Source: Eonycteris spelaea | Lineage: Eukaryota; Chordata; Mammalia; Chiroptera; Pteropodidae | Assembly (NCBI GenBank): GCA_003508835.1 | Contig: PUFA01000014.1 | Span: 3,292,501-3,356,500 of the forward strand | Direction: 5' to 3' | DNA: 64,000 nucleotides | Position numbers and translations under genes: made by a program | The notes under the pieces: generated by a model | What the model saw: the letters and a program-made list of their open reading frames with translations, nothing else | What the model was told of the DNA's origin: nothing | Database searches by the model: none | In this document: positions 29,701-41,700 of the stretch, one piece after another | Numbering within the stretch: the first letter of the stretch is position 1 | Layout of the letters: each line of letters begins with the position of its first letter

Positions 29701-32700
29701 AAACTTGGCACAAGTAACATTATAAGCATAATTGAAAGACAATCATCCAAATATTAATAGTGCTTAATATCAAGGGGAAAATGGGAGGTCTTTCTTTTAT
29801 TTTGTTAACACTTGGAATAAACAGAAATATACATACACCGCTTGCATCATCAAAAAAGCTGTGTGTTTGTTTCTTTAAAAGGTCAATGTATGATGTAGAA
29901 CATGATACCAAAGGGAAATTTTTAATACTCCCCTTTCTCTTCCTGCTCTCAGGAACTGACCTCCTCGTCGACACACCACCCGAGCAGAAGCTGGCTGTCA
30001 TTTTTGGTTTTCTCCTCTTCCTCCCCATATCTAATCGATGACCCAGTCTGTCTCACAACCTTAACAACCCCTCCAGCTCTATGCCCATCGCCACCAACAC
30101 AGCACGACCAGCAAGCCGGCCTTGTGGCAAAAGTGTCCAGGACGGCCCCTGCTGCCTCCATGCCAAGGGGCTCTCCAGCCCGCGGGTCCTCATCCACGGA
30201 GCAGACTCCCAAGGCGGCCCTCCACGCCCCCCATGCTTTCACCTCCCCACTGGGAGCTGTGACACCCTGTGACATGGGGAAAGTGCATCAGCATCTCACG
30301 GGCAGATGCTGAAGATCAAAACACTGCTACGAGGAAGATGAAAGGAGACCTCTCCCAGGACCAGCGGTAAAGGCTAGCGGGCAGGCTGGTTCATTCTGCC
30401 TCTCCTGACAACGTTCCCTGAGGGGGCCGACACTGGGGGACGACCGTGTAATGCGGGAAGGCATTGCTCGTGATTCTGTATGAGTCTCCGTCAGTGAACA
30501 CGCTGAGACGTGCCATCTGGCCATTCGAAGATAATAAACCTCTGAAGTTACTGCCTGCCGGATCAGACTTCCCTCAAATCATCCCGAAGCCCAAAGACTC
30601 CACCTACTAAAGCAGGAGGCCTGGTCCAGGTATCACAGGTACCATCATCTCCCCAGGAGACAGCTCCAGCCTGTTCTCGTTGCTTCCAGATTAGATCCTA
30701 TCGAACTCATTCTCCTCACGGCAAACCAAAGTAATCCTTCCAAAACGCAAATCTGATCACATCATTCCACCGCTTAAAACTTTTCCGGGACGGCCTGGCC
30801 TGTGTTCCCCACACCCGGCTTCTCAGCTCTGCAATGGGGCTGTTGTCTCATCAGCCTCAGGCCTCACCCCCACGCCTCTCGTTCTAACGCTCAGCCATGA
30901 GGATTTCTTTCTCCTCAATCTCTGCACACACCGTTCCCTCTGTGTCCAAGTCCTTCTCCCATTCTGCGCCCACCTCCATACAGAATCATTTTCAGGTCCC
31001 TCCTCAGACAGCAATGTCACTGGGAGGTTTCTCTGAGCAAGTACCCCCCATACTTCCCACCAGCCACCAGCCCCCTCCAGGCCTCACCTCTGAAGTCTAT
31101 GAAGCACCCTTTCCTACTTCAGTTCCTTCTGTTCATCACCACTCGATTGCGACCGCCTACTTTCCTGTTTTATGCCCAACAACGACTCCTGGAGGAAAGG
31201 GGCAGTGTCCTGTACGCTGTTGTATCGCCAGCATGTAGCACTGTGCTTGGCAGAGTTGCTGCCATCAATAAATATTTATTGGACAAAGGAAGACAAGGAA
31301 AGATGGATAAACTGAAAGGAATACGAAAGCAGTAGCTGTGAGGTCCAAGGAAAAGGAACAAACGGCAACTTAGGAGAATGGAAAAGCTGCGTTTAAATGG
31401 CCTTCATTCTACTTTAACCGACGGAAACATCTCAAAGCGCTTTGGACAACAAATCAGTTTCCTGAGACCAGGGAGTGTCAACATCAACCAGAATACTTTT
31501 TTGGGTGTGGGGGGGGGGTCAGAATCCACACACAATTGAGCTATTATAAAAGAACCATCATAAATATAAAGAATCTTCATAACCGGAGGCCGAAGTGCAG
31601 AGAGCTCACCACTCCAAAGTTCTGACTGTCAACACCCCTCACCCCTCACTCTCTTCCCCCGAACCTCAGACAAGGGAGAGTCCGCTGCCCATAAAGCAAC
31701 CTGCTGCCAGCTCCGGACCGCGCGCTCCTCTGTGGAGAAGACCCTGCTTCCCGAGGTCCCTTTCCTGCCGTCAACCAGCAGGCAAAGGCGGGGAAGCTTC
31801 TGGCGCATGCAAAGGAAGAATTCTTTAAGAAACAACAGCAAAACGGCAGGCCTGTAAACTGCATGCCAGCATTGCTCAGGTCGATCTAAGACAGTCTGTT
31901 TTGTACATAACTTATTTCTAAAAGAAACAAACTCCAGTGAGATGAATAGGAGAGGATTGGCCTTTTATTTTAGAATTTGATCTCTTGATCACTAATAGCT
32001 GAAAGTTTAAGATTCTGCAATACTTGGAAACAAACAAACAAACTGTAAATCAGAAGAATAAAGGGTGATCTCTAACGTCTATTTTAATGTGACGTTAAGG
32101 GGTCTCCCGTAAAGGAAGGGCTAGGCATTGTTTTACTGGCTCCAGGAAGCAAGGTGAACCTACGCGTTGGTCCGCTGTGTGTCATTTACACGGCCACACG
32201 CGGACTCAATGTCTCTCAGCAGATCCAGTTTAAAAATAATGATCTTTGCTTGTCCTGTTTCCATAGGAAACGCTTGTGTTACTTACCGGAATGTAATAGA
32301 TGCCCATCTTGGGGGTCTCACTGGCAGTCAGCAGCATTCCTGAAGGTAAACACAACGAAAAGGTAAACACGTGGGAAGAGAACAGGCCTCGTTCCTATTT
32401 GTCTTCGCCTTTGAAATGCCTGAGGCGCTCAGAGCACAGTGCGGGCACCTGGGTGTCTGGCGGGGTGCTTCCGTCCCTCGCTCGCCCAGATGGAGCACCT
32501 TAAGTTTCAGAGAGATCACCTGGACCGGCTAAGCGAATGAGCAGTTTCCACCATAAAGTGCTCAGGTTTACAGACAGTTTGCCATCATTTTTAAGGGGAA
32601 AATATTAAACTTCAGACACATAGACAAAATGTAGCTTCAATGCACTGTTTATAAATATAATAATGATAACGATGATGATGATGATGATGATGACGACGAT

Positions 32701-35700
32701 GATGAAATTAAGAAGGCAGGCTTTTTTCTGCCAATTGGCAAAGAACCGAGGTAAAATAGTTCCTAATGTCTGAATTACAACTTCACACCTTAATGGAAAA
32801 CAAAACGACTTATGGGAAATGCCATGTGGCGCTACACCAGCCAAGACCTACACAGACTCTAAACCCGTGATTCTGCCAAAATAATTCACTCACAGACTCA
32901 GCCGACAGAGTGGTTAATAATTTCTCGGGTCAGCTTTTTAAGAAATCAAAAAGAAGTGAGGGGCAACTGTCTGGCATTCAATAAAGATTTCCCAGTAACC
33001 CCAGGAGGAACTGTACCCTGTGAATCGCTTACTCTTCGGTACAGAAGCAAAGGGTTCAGGGGTCTCAGTCTCGTCCTGTTCTCTGCCACATTTGCAACCT
33101 GCTCCTCTCCCAGAGTCTCCTGAGGCAGCTCCAATCCTCACAGGCCCTTCCAGAGAGGTGCAGTTAAAAAAACCTGAAACCAGCCACTACGTGGGGAGTC
33201 CTGCATAACTTACTGAGCACTTTCACGTGTATTATCTTAGCGACCATGCAACAACTCTCTGAAATGAGAACTATCATCATTCCTATTTTACAGATCAAAA
33301 AAACAAAGCTCAAAGGGACTGAGGTCCTGTCATAAGCTATATAATTTTAGAGCTAAAGTTCAAACTCAAGAGTTCTTGTTTTTAAAGTTTTCCAAATCAA
33401 CCAAACTACATTCAATTTAAAGATCTATTTGTAAAATACAATAGAGGAATCCACAGAGGGAGGACGTCGGGATGATCAGACCACAATCATAACGAATAGA
33501 CCAACTGTCAAGGACAATGATTTGACTGTGTTAAAAAGTATTTTTTACTGCTTTTGTTGATACAAAAGCTTGTAAAAGGATATTTATGTTTTACAGAAAC
33601 GAAATGCTGAGATAGACGAGGTCAACGAATAAGCAGAAAGCAGGCTGCCTCAGCAGGACCACGCCTCACACGGGACCCCACAGTGGGAGCCAGGCACAAA
33701 CCACACACACGCACCACGAAAACATCCAAAAGCACGTAAGTCGAGAAAAGCGAGACTCGGAGACATTCCCACAGCCTGGAGCCCCTGCGGGTTTTCATCC
33801 GGGTGCCTTTTCTGGCCCTGGACCCAAAGGTTCCCTGAGGTGGGCGGGAGGACACACGTGCTCCCCAAGTCTCACGAGCAGCACGGCCAGCACCTCGACA
33901 CCTGCGAGACACGAAGAAAGGCGACGCTCTGAGGGCTGAAGAGACGTGACGTGTTACAACCACGAGGCTCCTGCTGAAGACGCCCTTCCCTGGCTTTGCG
34001 GGCTCACCCTGGACGCCGACCACTCGGCAGTGAGCATCCCCGAGGCAACGGCCACGTCTGCCCCACACACCACACAAGGGCTCCGCTCTGATTCCGTGAC
34101 AGAATTCAGACGGGACGCGGCGGGCTGCTTTCTCGAACGGGGCGGGCTCTCACCGGCCCATTTATAGACAACGATACAAGCTGACCCGCGAGCCAACTGA
34201 AGTGGCAAGGTCAGGACTGAACACAATCGTGAACGAGGAAAACGAGCCACGGCAGAGCCCGCGGTGTCCTGGACGTTCCTGACAGGGAGAGGCAGAGCAC
34301 GCCAACCACTGAGACGACGAGGCAGCTCTGCAGAAGTGGGGGATCATCGGCAGGACAGAGGGGCGAAGCACTGCGCCGGGCACCTGACGGCTGCAGGTAC
34401 GGGAGGAGCCTCGGGAAGGCAGGCGGCCTGCCAAGGTCGTGACCTGCTTCCTAAGCGGAGCCGATGTTCTACTGACGCCAAAGCCCATGGACTCTCAAAC
34501 TCCAGCGACTTAGACAAAGCGAGGACCTCCGGCATGATCAGATAACCACTAGAAAGCACAAATGTAAACTCCATGTAGCAACATGAAAAATGTTTTTAAT
34601 GCAATGTCAAACCTAAAGGCAAAAGACGATATACATATACTGTGAGGACAACTTAAAACATGCACACACACAGTTCTCCAATGAAAAGAGTAATGTGAAA
34701 TCCCATATGGCTTTTCCTTTACGTTTTCCTCTATATTGACATGTATTATGGTCTCAACAACAAAAATATGAATTTTAAAAAACAAGGAAAGACATCAGCA
34801 TCTAGAGTCAAAAGAACACCCCTCCGGTATGAAGCGGGGTAGGGTTCACAACGTCCCGTGCAGAGGGACAGTGCAGTGAGACTCAGACAGAACGGCGCTC
34901 CCCCCGCCCCGAAACCTGCGCTTCTCTGCGCTCATCCCAGGGGCTAAGGGCCTCCCCGAAGCCCGCGGTCCGCGGTCAGCGGTCAGCGGTCAGCGTCAGT
35001 GCTCCTCGCCGGCACCACTGCGCATGGCCCCAGGGCCCGTCTGAGGACGGACCGGCTGGCGGGCAAGCACAGAGACCGAAAGGGAGGATTTAGTAACCGG
35101 TATTAGCAACTCGACAGCGCAGTGAGAGGCGTGGTCCTTTGTCTAGTAGTTCATTTTTATTATGTTTCATAAAAGCAAAGTATTCATCTGCAATGGGTTG
35201 GAAATTTAAAAGCAAAGAAAAAATAAAACCCTGGTCCTTCACCAGATACATTCGAGAAATGGTGCCCTAGAACACATGGCATCAGTCACCGCCTTGAAGG
35301 CTGGGCGCAGACCACCCGTGAGCCCTAACCGTGGGGGGGGGGCGTTTCTTCCTGTGTGTTCAACTCTGACATAAGTGTGGAGCGTGCGGTTTTACTACGT
35401 GGGACATCGAGGTTGCGCGCATATGACCTAACAGCTCTGCTCTCCGTATGGAGAGGGCGCTGACACAGAACAGAAGGCCACTCACTTCCCGCGAATCGCT
35501 GCAGGAAGGTGGGTGATCTGCATAATTACGAAGCCTGAATTAGGTCTTTCTGAGTCAGGATCTTCTCAGTGGTTCTGGAACCAGTGACCCTGATTCCACA
35601 GGGCTGGCGCAGGGCACATGGCCTTACGTGAGCTCAGCGAGCACGTGTGATGCTGATGCCACCCAAGACCCAGAGCAGCGCGGCCTCTCGAGCGCCCAGA

Positions 35701-38700
35701 CCCGCGGACGCTGCCTGACGCAGAGCCGGCTGAATGGGCATCAACACGAGCGGGAGCTCAGAGGGGCCAGCAGTAGTCTACGGCCATGCCACCCTGACAC
35801 GCCCGATCCACCTCAACTCGGAAGCTAAGCAGGGTCAGGCCTGGTTAGTACGTGGATGGGAGACCACCTAGGAAGACCAGGTGCTGTAGGTGGGGGGCGG
35901 GGGGAGCCAGGAGGGTGGAAGCGCTTCCCGACATTCTGAGCAATCTTAGTGTTAGAAAAGCATGACAATACAGTAATCGTGATGCGACTTTAATCACTTC
36001 AAAGTGAGTAAGTGGGAAGGTTAAAGGAGGAGGAACGTTTCAGCTTTTCTAAAACATGATTAAGCTCATAATGATTAAGCACGAAACACAAGGAGCAGCA
36101 TTAAAGGGGGAGGGAGTGGTGAAGCTCGGGGAAGAGAGGAAGCAGTGGAGTCAACCGCGTTCAGATCCGAACCCCAAGAGCAGCCGGGGTGCTTGTCTTA
36201 CTGTGCTTGCTAAATAGATTATTTGGCTAGTTTTCGTGTGGTTAATCTCTTGCTAAGGCCTCTGGTCCAAAATGGCACTCTTCACATTTTTACCTCTCAG
36301 AAAAGTGTACTTCACAATGAAGAGACCTGGCGGTCACCTTAACAGAGCGACCGCGCCCATCCTCCCTGGCACTGGCTGACCTGAGGGGACGGGCCAAGGC
36401 GGAGGACACAGCAGCCCTGTGCATTGCTCTCGTCCGAAACTCTGAACCCACAGCGCACCAAGCCATTAGATCTACCTTCCATTTCAGAGAAAATGCAGGG
36501 GCCGGAGGAGCAAGGTAAATGACATTTTAGACCACAAAAAACAATCGCCTAAATCCAGGATGAGGGAAAGTCTATGAGACTGATCTTGGAAAAGGCAGTG
36601 TCATGGAGAAGTTAAAATAAAAAAAGACGCGAGGACTAATCTGGATCAAAAAAACTAAAGATGCAGAACGAGATGTAATAAAACTGTACTAAACCCTAGT
36701 TTTTAAAAATGGGCTAAAAAAAGGCATTTGAGAGACAACTAGGGAAATCTGAACTGGACTGGGTATAGGAGAGAATTCGGGAATGCCTTCTTCTTGCGAG
36801 GTGGGCTGGGCTAATGAGTCTGACGACCAGAACAGCAGCGTTGGCTCTGATGGGGTCAGAGCCCAACGCAGTGGGGGTGAAAAGGCACCAGGCCTATTGC
36901 TGCCCCCTGCTGCCCGGCAGCCTCAGCACCGGAAACTGCTAGTCCCCGTCGTCTAGACCAGCGCCAGCCCACAGAACGGTCATGCCGGCCACGTGTGTGA
37001 TTTAAATTCTTCTAGTAGACACAGTAAAACAGGTAAAATTAATTTTAACATATTTTATTAACTCAGCTAGTCCAAAATATTTTCATTTCAATGTAGAATC
37101 GGTATAAAAAATTAATGATCTACGAGGCATTCTTTTTTTCATACGCTGTGAAATCTGGTGTGTATTTTATACTTAGAGCAAGTCTCGATTCCGAAGAATC
37201 ACACTGCGAGTTCTCAATGGCCACACGTGGGCGGTGGCCACCCAAGGGGACGGCACAGGTGAAGAAGTGCTGTCTCTTGTCACTCTCCACGGCCCGTCAA
37301 GCCCTCCCTCAAACCAGCTACGTCCGTGCATCTCCTCTGCTCCGACTTCAATCCCGCCTGGTCTCTTCATCTTCAGACTCAGCCCAGACCCCACGTCAGA
37401 CCATTCAGTCCTGACTAGCATCCTCATCTGCAACTTATTCCTGACCTCATCAGAATCTGGCTCACTCCCGCTATTACAACGAAAACCTCTCAGCCGTCAG
37501 GGATGACAGGCTAATGACAAGATGCGGAGTTTCTCCTGTTTGCCGGGACAGCGCTGCTGAGCTGGACGGGCTCCGGAACCAGCAACGGCCGCTTGAGGCT
37601 CTGCCACACGTCGGCTGGGGGACCAGCCCTGGCCAAATCACCCCACTGTCCTCACCTCCTAAGATGCAGGAAAGACATACAGATGGACAGAAAGAAGAGG
37701 GGGAAACAAAGTGTGCACCACTAGACAGTCACAAAAGATGACGTGATAAGTGGACGTCGACAGTCCCACCTGTCGCTCAGGCTGGAGCAGACCCAGGAGC
37801 ACTTGATAAATCTAGGCTCTTCCCTTCCCGCCGACACTCGACACTCGCTGAGCGGCGCCCGCGGAATCGCGCCTTAGCTTCTGCTCTGCTGCTTCAAACA
37901 CTGCTGGTGCTTTGACTGTCATCCCGCCCCTCCCTGTGAAGTCCCTTGGCTGGCTCCTCCTCCTCCTCACTCTTCCTCTCAGTGGCCTCAGGTCCTGCTC
38001 TCTCCTCTCTTCACACGTTCCCCATCTCGTTCGCTCCCACTTCCTCTGGGATAACCTCTATTATAGTTAACGATCTGTGTCTACAGACCTGCTCATTTCT
38101 CTCTCGTGCTCCCAATCGCAGCTCAGAATATTACTTCCTACTCGTTTTAGTGATGGACAGTCGGCCTTCTGAAAGCAGTCTGAACAGGTCCAGACTACAC
38201 AGAGCCCGACCGGAAGGCAGGTCGCCCCCGGTCCTCCACCACCTGTCCACCTCCCACCTCGTTCCTCCCAGGCCGCCATGGCTCCCCACAGGCCCCCGAC
38301 AAGCCACGCAGCATATTCTATCCTCCCTTTGCTCTCACACTGCTCCCTCTCCTGGATCACCTCCTCTACCGGCCAAATGTCACTCGTCACTGCACACTCA
38401 GTACACACAGAAACCACCTTACGAGCTGCTCTGGCTGCAGCCTCCCTAACACGCTATCCAGGTGCTGTCTGTACACACGTGGCGGAACCTGCCCTGCTGG
38501 GCTGCATCCTCTACACAGATGATCTGTGCACGTCAGTCCTCAGAGGTCAACCCTGCTTGAGAGCGGGATCTGTTCTCATTTTCTCTCATACCCCAAAATT
38601 CTTCACAGATTTGCCTTACAGGAAAAATCTTGAAATCTGCCATGTAATCTGGTGAACCATATAACACGGAATACACCCACAGCCACGGCTTCACGAGCCT

Positions 38701-41700
38701 GTGTGCCACCAGGCAACCCTGGCCTTCTCCGAAGCCTGGGCCTCGAGTTCCACACACCGTGACTAATCACACAGAAGGCTAATGAGCACATGAACGCAGC
38801 ATCTCGCCTGTCACCTGACTACAGGCTGTTACTGGTTTCTACAAAGCGCTAGGCTGGCTGAGGACTGTCGCCGAGGGGGCCACTTTCTGAATCATCCACA
38901 CACTTCCTGCTTTGATTCTCCAAGTAAATACAATATCCTGACCAAGCCAAACCCTGACTTAAGAAATAAAATGAGTTTAAAACCCAATAAAGCATCGTCT
39001 CACTGCATGACCGTGGCTACGAACTACATACCTGAGTTGGGATAGAGGCAGACATCATTAATGTCATGTTCTGGCTCCAGGAAGTAAAGATTTTCCCCTA
39101 AAAGGGTAAGCAAAAAGGAATTATTAAAATGAAGACAGCTTTTGGCAATGCCACATAAACAAAACATACTGGAGACATAACCACACACTGGTACGTAAAG
39201 AAATAAAATCACTGAATTGAAATTACAGATTTTAAGTTTAAAAACTCTTAGAGAACTCATTTTATCAATTTATCAAATGCTCTCATTTTAAAGACAAAGA
39301 AACTGAGGCCAAGAGAGGAGAGCTGACTTAACCAAGAATATAAACACAAAGTTTTAAAGACAATATCTGCACGACAGGACAGGGTAAAGTTTAAAATAAA
39401 GTTGTATGCCAACTTAAAAAATATTTCTCTAGTCTGAAAAACATACCCCAGTTAAACGTGTACTCAAAGAAACTAAAGGAGAGATGGTCGACATGGTAAA
39501 ATGACGACGATACCTGCCATACCTGTGTCTCAAGGTTTTGAGGGGGATCAAATAAGAAAATGGACATAAAGTAACTTACAAAATGAAATGTTATTCGTAA
39601 ATAAAGTGTCAGCTACATAGTTAACCTAAACCATTTTATTTTAAATGTGAGGGGAAATGTACTCTTTTTAAAAAATCAAGCAAAGTAAGAGAGAAGAAGA
39701 TGGGAATGGAAAAAGGTAATGAGAAAGATAAACGAGGGAAGCAAGTGAAACAGAAGCGAGAAACGTGGGTGTTGGTCCTGAGGGCGTATGCGTCACGACC
39801 TGCCGAAATAAACTCCACGGAGCGACCGCAGAGTGATTCCCTGAGACCTGGCGGTGAAATGTCCACCAGCTCCTGCGCGCATCAACTCGCGGTCAGGGAC
39901 TCCCATGGCGGGGGCAGGGCGGGGAGGTGACAGTTACTGCATAGGAAGGAGGGTTACACGTTCAGGGGAAAACGCAGCCCAATTCTAATGGAAGACAATG
40001 GCGTTCACACAGCTACCTCCCTTTCTTCTCAAATTCCCACTGAAACCGGGAGGGAAGAGGGAAGAAAAAAGGAAGGGGACAAAGGGAACTACAATCGTGG
40101 AATGAATGAAAAAAAAGGCCACGGTAGCGGAAAGCCACATTATGGCAAACCCTGCAGAGGTTAAAGGGCCTGGGGGTCACAACCAAACCAGCCACCGCCG
40201 AGACCCTGAGGCAGGATGTCAGTCAGGTCAAGGATAACTTTTACTTTACCTATACTTGATGAATTTTTAAAAATAGAATGTCTGCATTTATAGTATTAAA
40301 AATAAATACTGCTTTAAAGTAAATTAACTTGGGTTCTCAGAAAAGCAGCAGAGAAAATTCCAGCCTAAGACACCATGAATCATCCTGAGAAAACCCTGGA
40401 AACCCTCCCGAGTCAAGGCCAACACATGCAAGCGGCGTGGTCAGTTCCCTGTGACCGGCCATCAGGGCAATTCTTCCAAAATGGAGACAAGCTGGAAGGT
40501 CCTCCTCCTCGTCCCTGACAGAAACAGTCACAGGAGCCACTCAGTGCTGGGGCTGGAGGAGGGGCCACACCCGCCGACCGCTCTCCGTAATCGACCCGGA
40601 GGGAACAACAGAGTAAGCTACGCAAGCTCCATACTTCAGGAGTGAACGAAATGAAAAACAAGAGCGATGGTCAGAGCAGCCAGGGCCTGACAAGCGGCTG
40701 AACTGTGACGGGGCTGCTGGAGGCGCCTCTGGCCCGAGCACAGGCAGCTCTCCGGGGTGAGACTGTCCCCTGCCCTCTCGCCACTAACGCCGAGGCCACT
40801 GGACTCACCTCCCCGTTCATCTCAAAATGAAAAGGAAAAAAAAGTGACACTTTTTGTCTAAAGGTGCTAACTTTGTAATTAATTAAATGCTAAGAACTCT
40901 TTAAAGCATCGCTAAACTGAATGAATTTGTTCCCATTTAGTTGCTAAACTAATGTTTTATTTCTCTCACAATACTTAGGTTCTAAAGTGAAAAGCAAAAG
41001 GCAGATTAAACCAGCAATAAAGAATTTTGTTCCTTTCTAAATCATACCTGGCGCTGAAAGAACATCAAATATTTTTAAGAAAACAGTTTTTAATAAAAAC
41101 GCTATAAAAATGATTGTGAAGGTGTCGTTTCTAAAATCTAAGACGGGGAAACGGATGAAATGGAGATGTGTAGTAACACCGACGAGAAAGACAACTAACT
41201 GGGAGTTCCCCCGAGCTTTTCTAAGGCTGTGGGAGCGCCTCAAGGTCTCGGGGGTTTCTGTGGATCAAGTGTTTTAAATAATGATTTGCTCTCTACCTCA
41301 CTGTCCAGGTAAAGACGCATGCCAGTTCCAGCAAACCAGGCAAACTTCTAAACACGAAGAAAGCAATCTTGACGACTCTATCTGAATATGGATGTTATCT
41401 ACCCCGAAGAAACTGACTTCCAACTAAGCTCCCCAATGAATACTTACTCTGTTTCTCAAGAACTCAGAGTGTTCAAAAAAGGCAAGAGAAAGGGAACGTT
41501 AGGAAAATATGCAAACAAATAATTTCAACAAAAGAAAATACGTACTGAGTTCTTATTCCACATTTTGATAATTCGTGAGTCTGCGGACAAAATCAAATCT
41601 AATGAATCCTGGAAATGAACTGACTTAATGGGCAGCCCATACTGGTGATCCTTCACTAGCAATGGCTTATCGGATCGAAGGTCATATAACAAAACCTAAA

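Larger units (their letters stand above)
7415..32286. other. NOL10 intron 13 (24.9 kb)
   Basis: The largest intron, about 40% of the gene span in the window. It holds an old L1 (about 14.96-18.52 kb), several L1 3' ends, L2, MIR, a hAT-type element, a 5S-derived element and GC-rich patches (about 13.54-14.0 and 29.95-30.3 kb). I see nothing recognisable in about 9.3-13.5, 18.55-21.2, 23.8-26.0 and 27.5-30.6 kb beyond low-complexity sequence. No conserved exon seen. Confidence 0.7.
32340..39031. other. NOL10 intron 12
   Basis: Holds a GAT microsatellite, MIR, a large CpG-rich block (about 33.62-34.56 kb), a heptamer minisatellite, the second 5S-derived element, a hAT-type element and an L2 copy. 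No second gene recognised. The 151-codon minus-strand ORF at 33622-34077 lies in the CpG-rich block and resembles no family I know. Confidence 0.65.

Noticed and set aside
7415..32286. snoRNA genes hidden in NOL10 introns
   Set aside because: Introns of ribosome-biogenesis genes often host snoRNAs, but I could not find a convincing C/D or H/ACA box arrangement by eye. A snoRNA covariance search would decide it.
32655..32706. CRISPR-like or satellite array
   Set aside because: Simple GAT trinucleotide microsatellite; no spacers.
33622..34077. Minus-strand ORF of 151 codons in the intron 12 CpG-rich block
   Set aside because: Cys/Arg/Gly-rich chance translation of CpG-rich DNA; no family resemblance.
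26080..35892. Functional 5S rRNA genes
   Set aside because: Both copies carry several changes from mammalian 5S, including shared derived ones; one has a retroposon-like A-rich tail, and neither has a clean T-run terminator right after the end.
37946..38449. Plus-strand ORF of 167 codons
   Set aside because: Pyrimidine-rich L2-like sequence translating to Ser/Pro/His-rich text with no domain.
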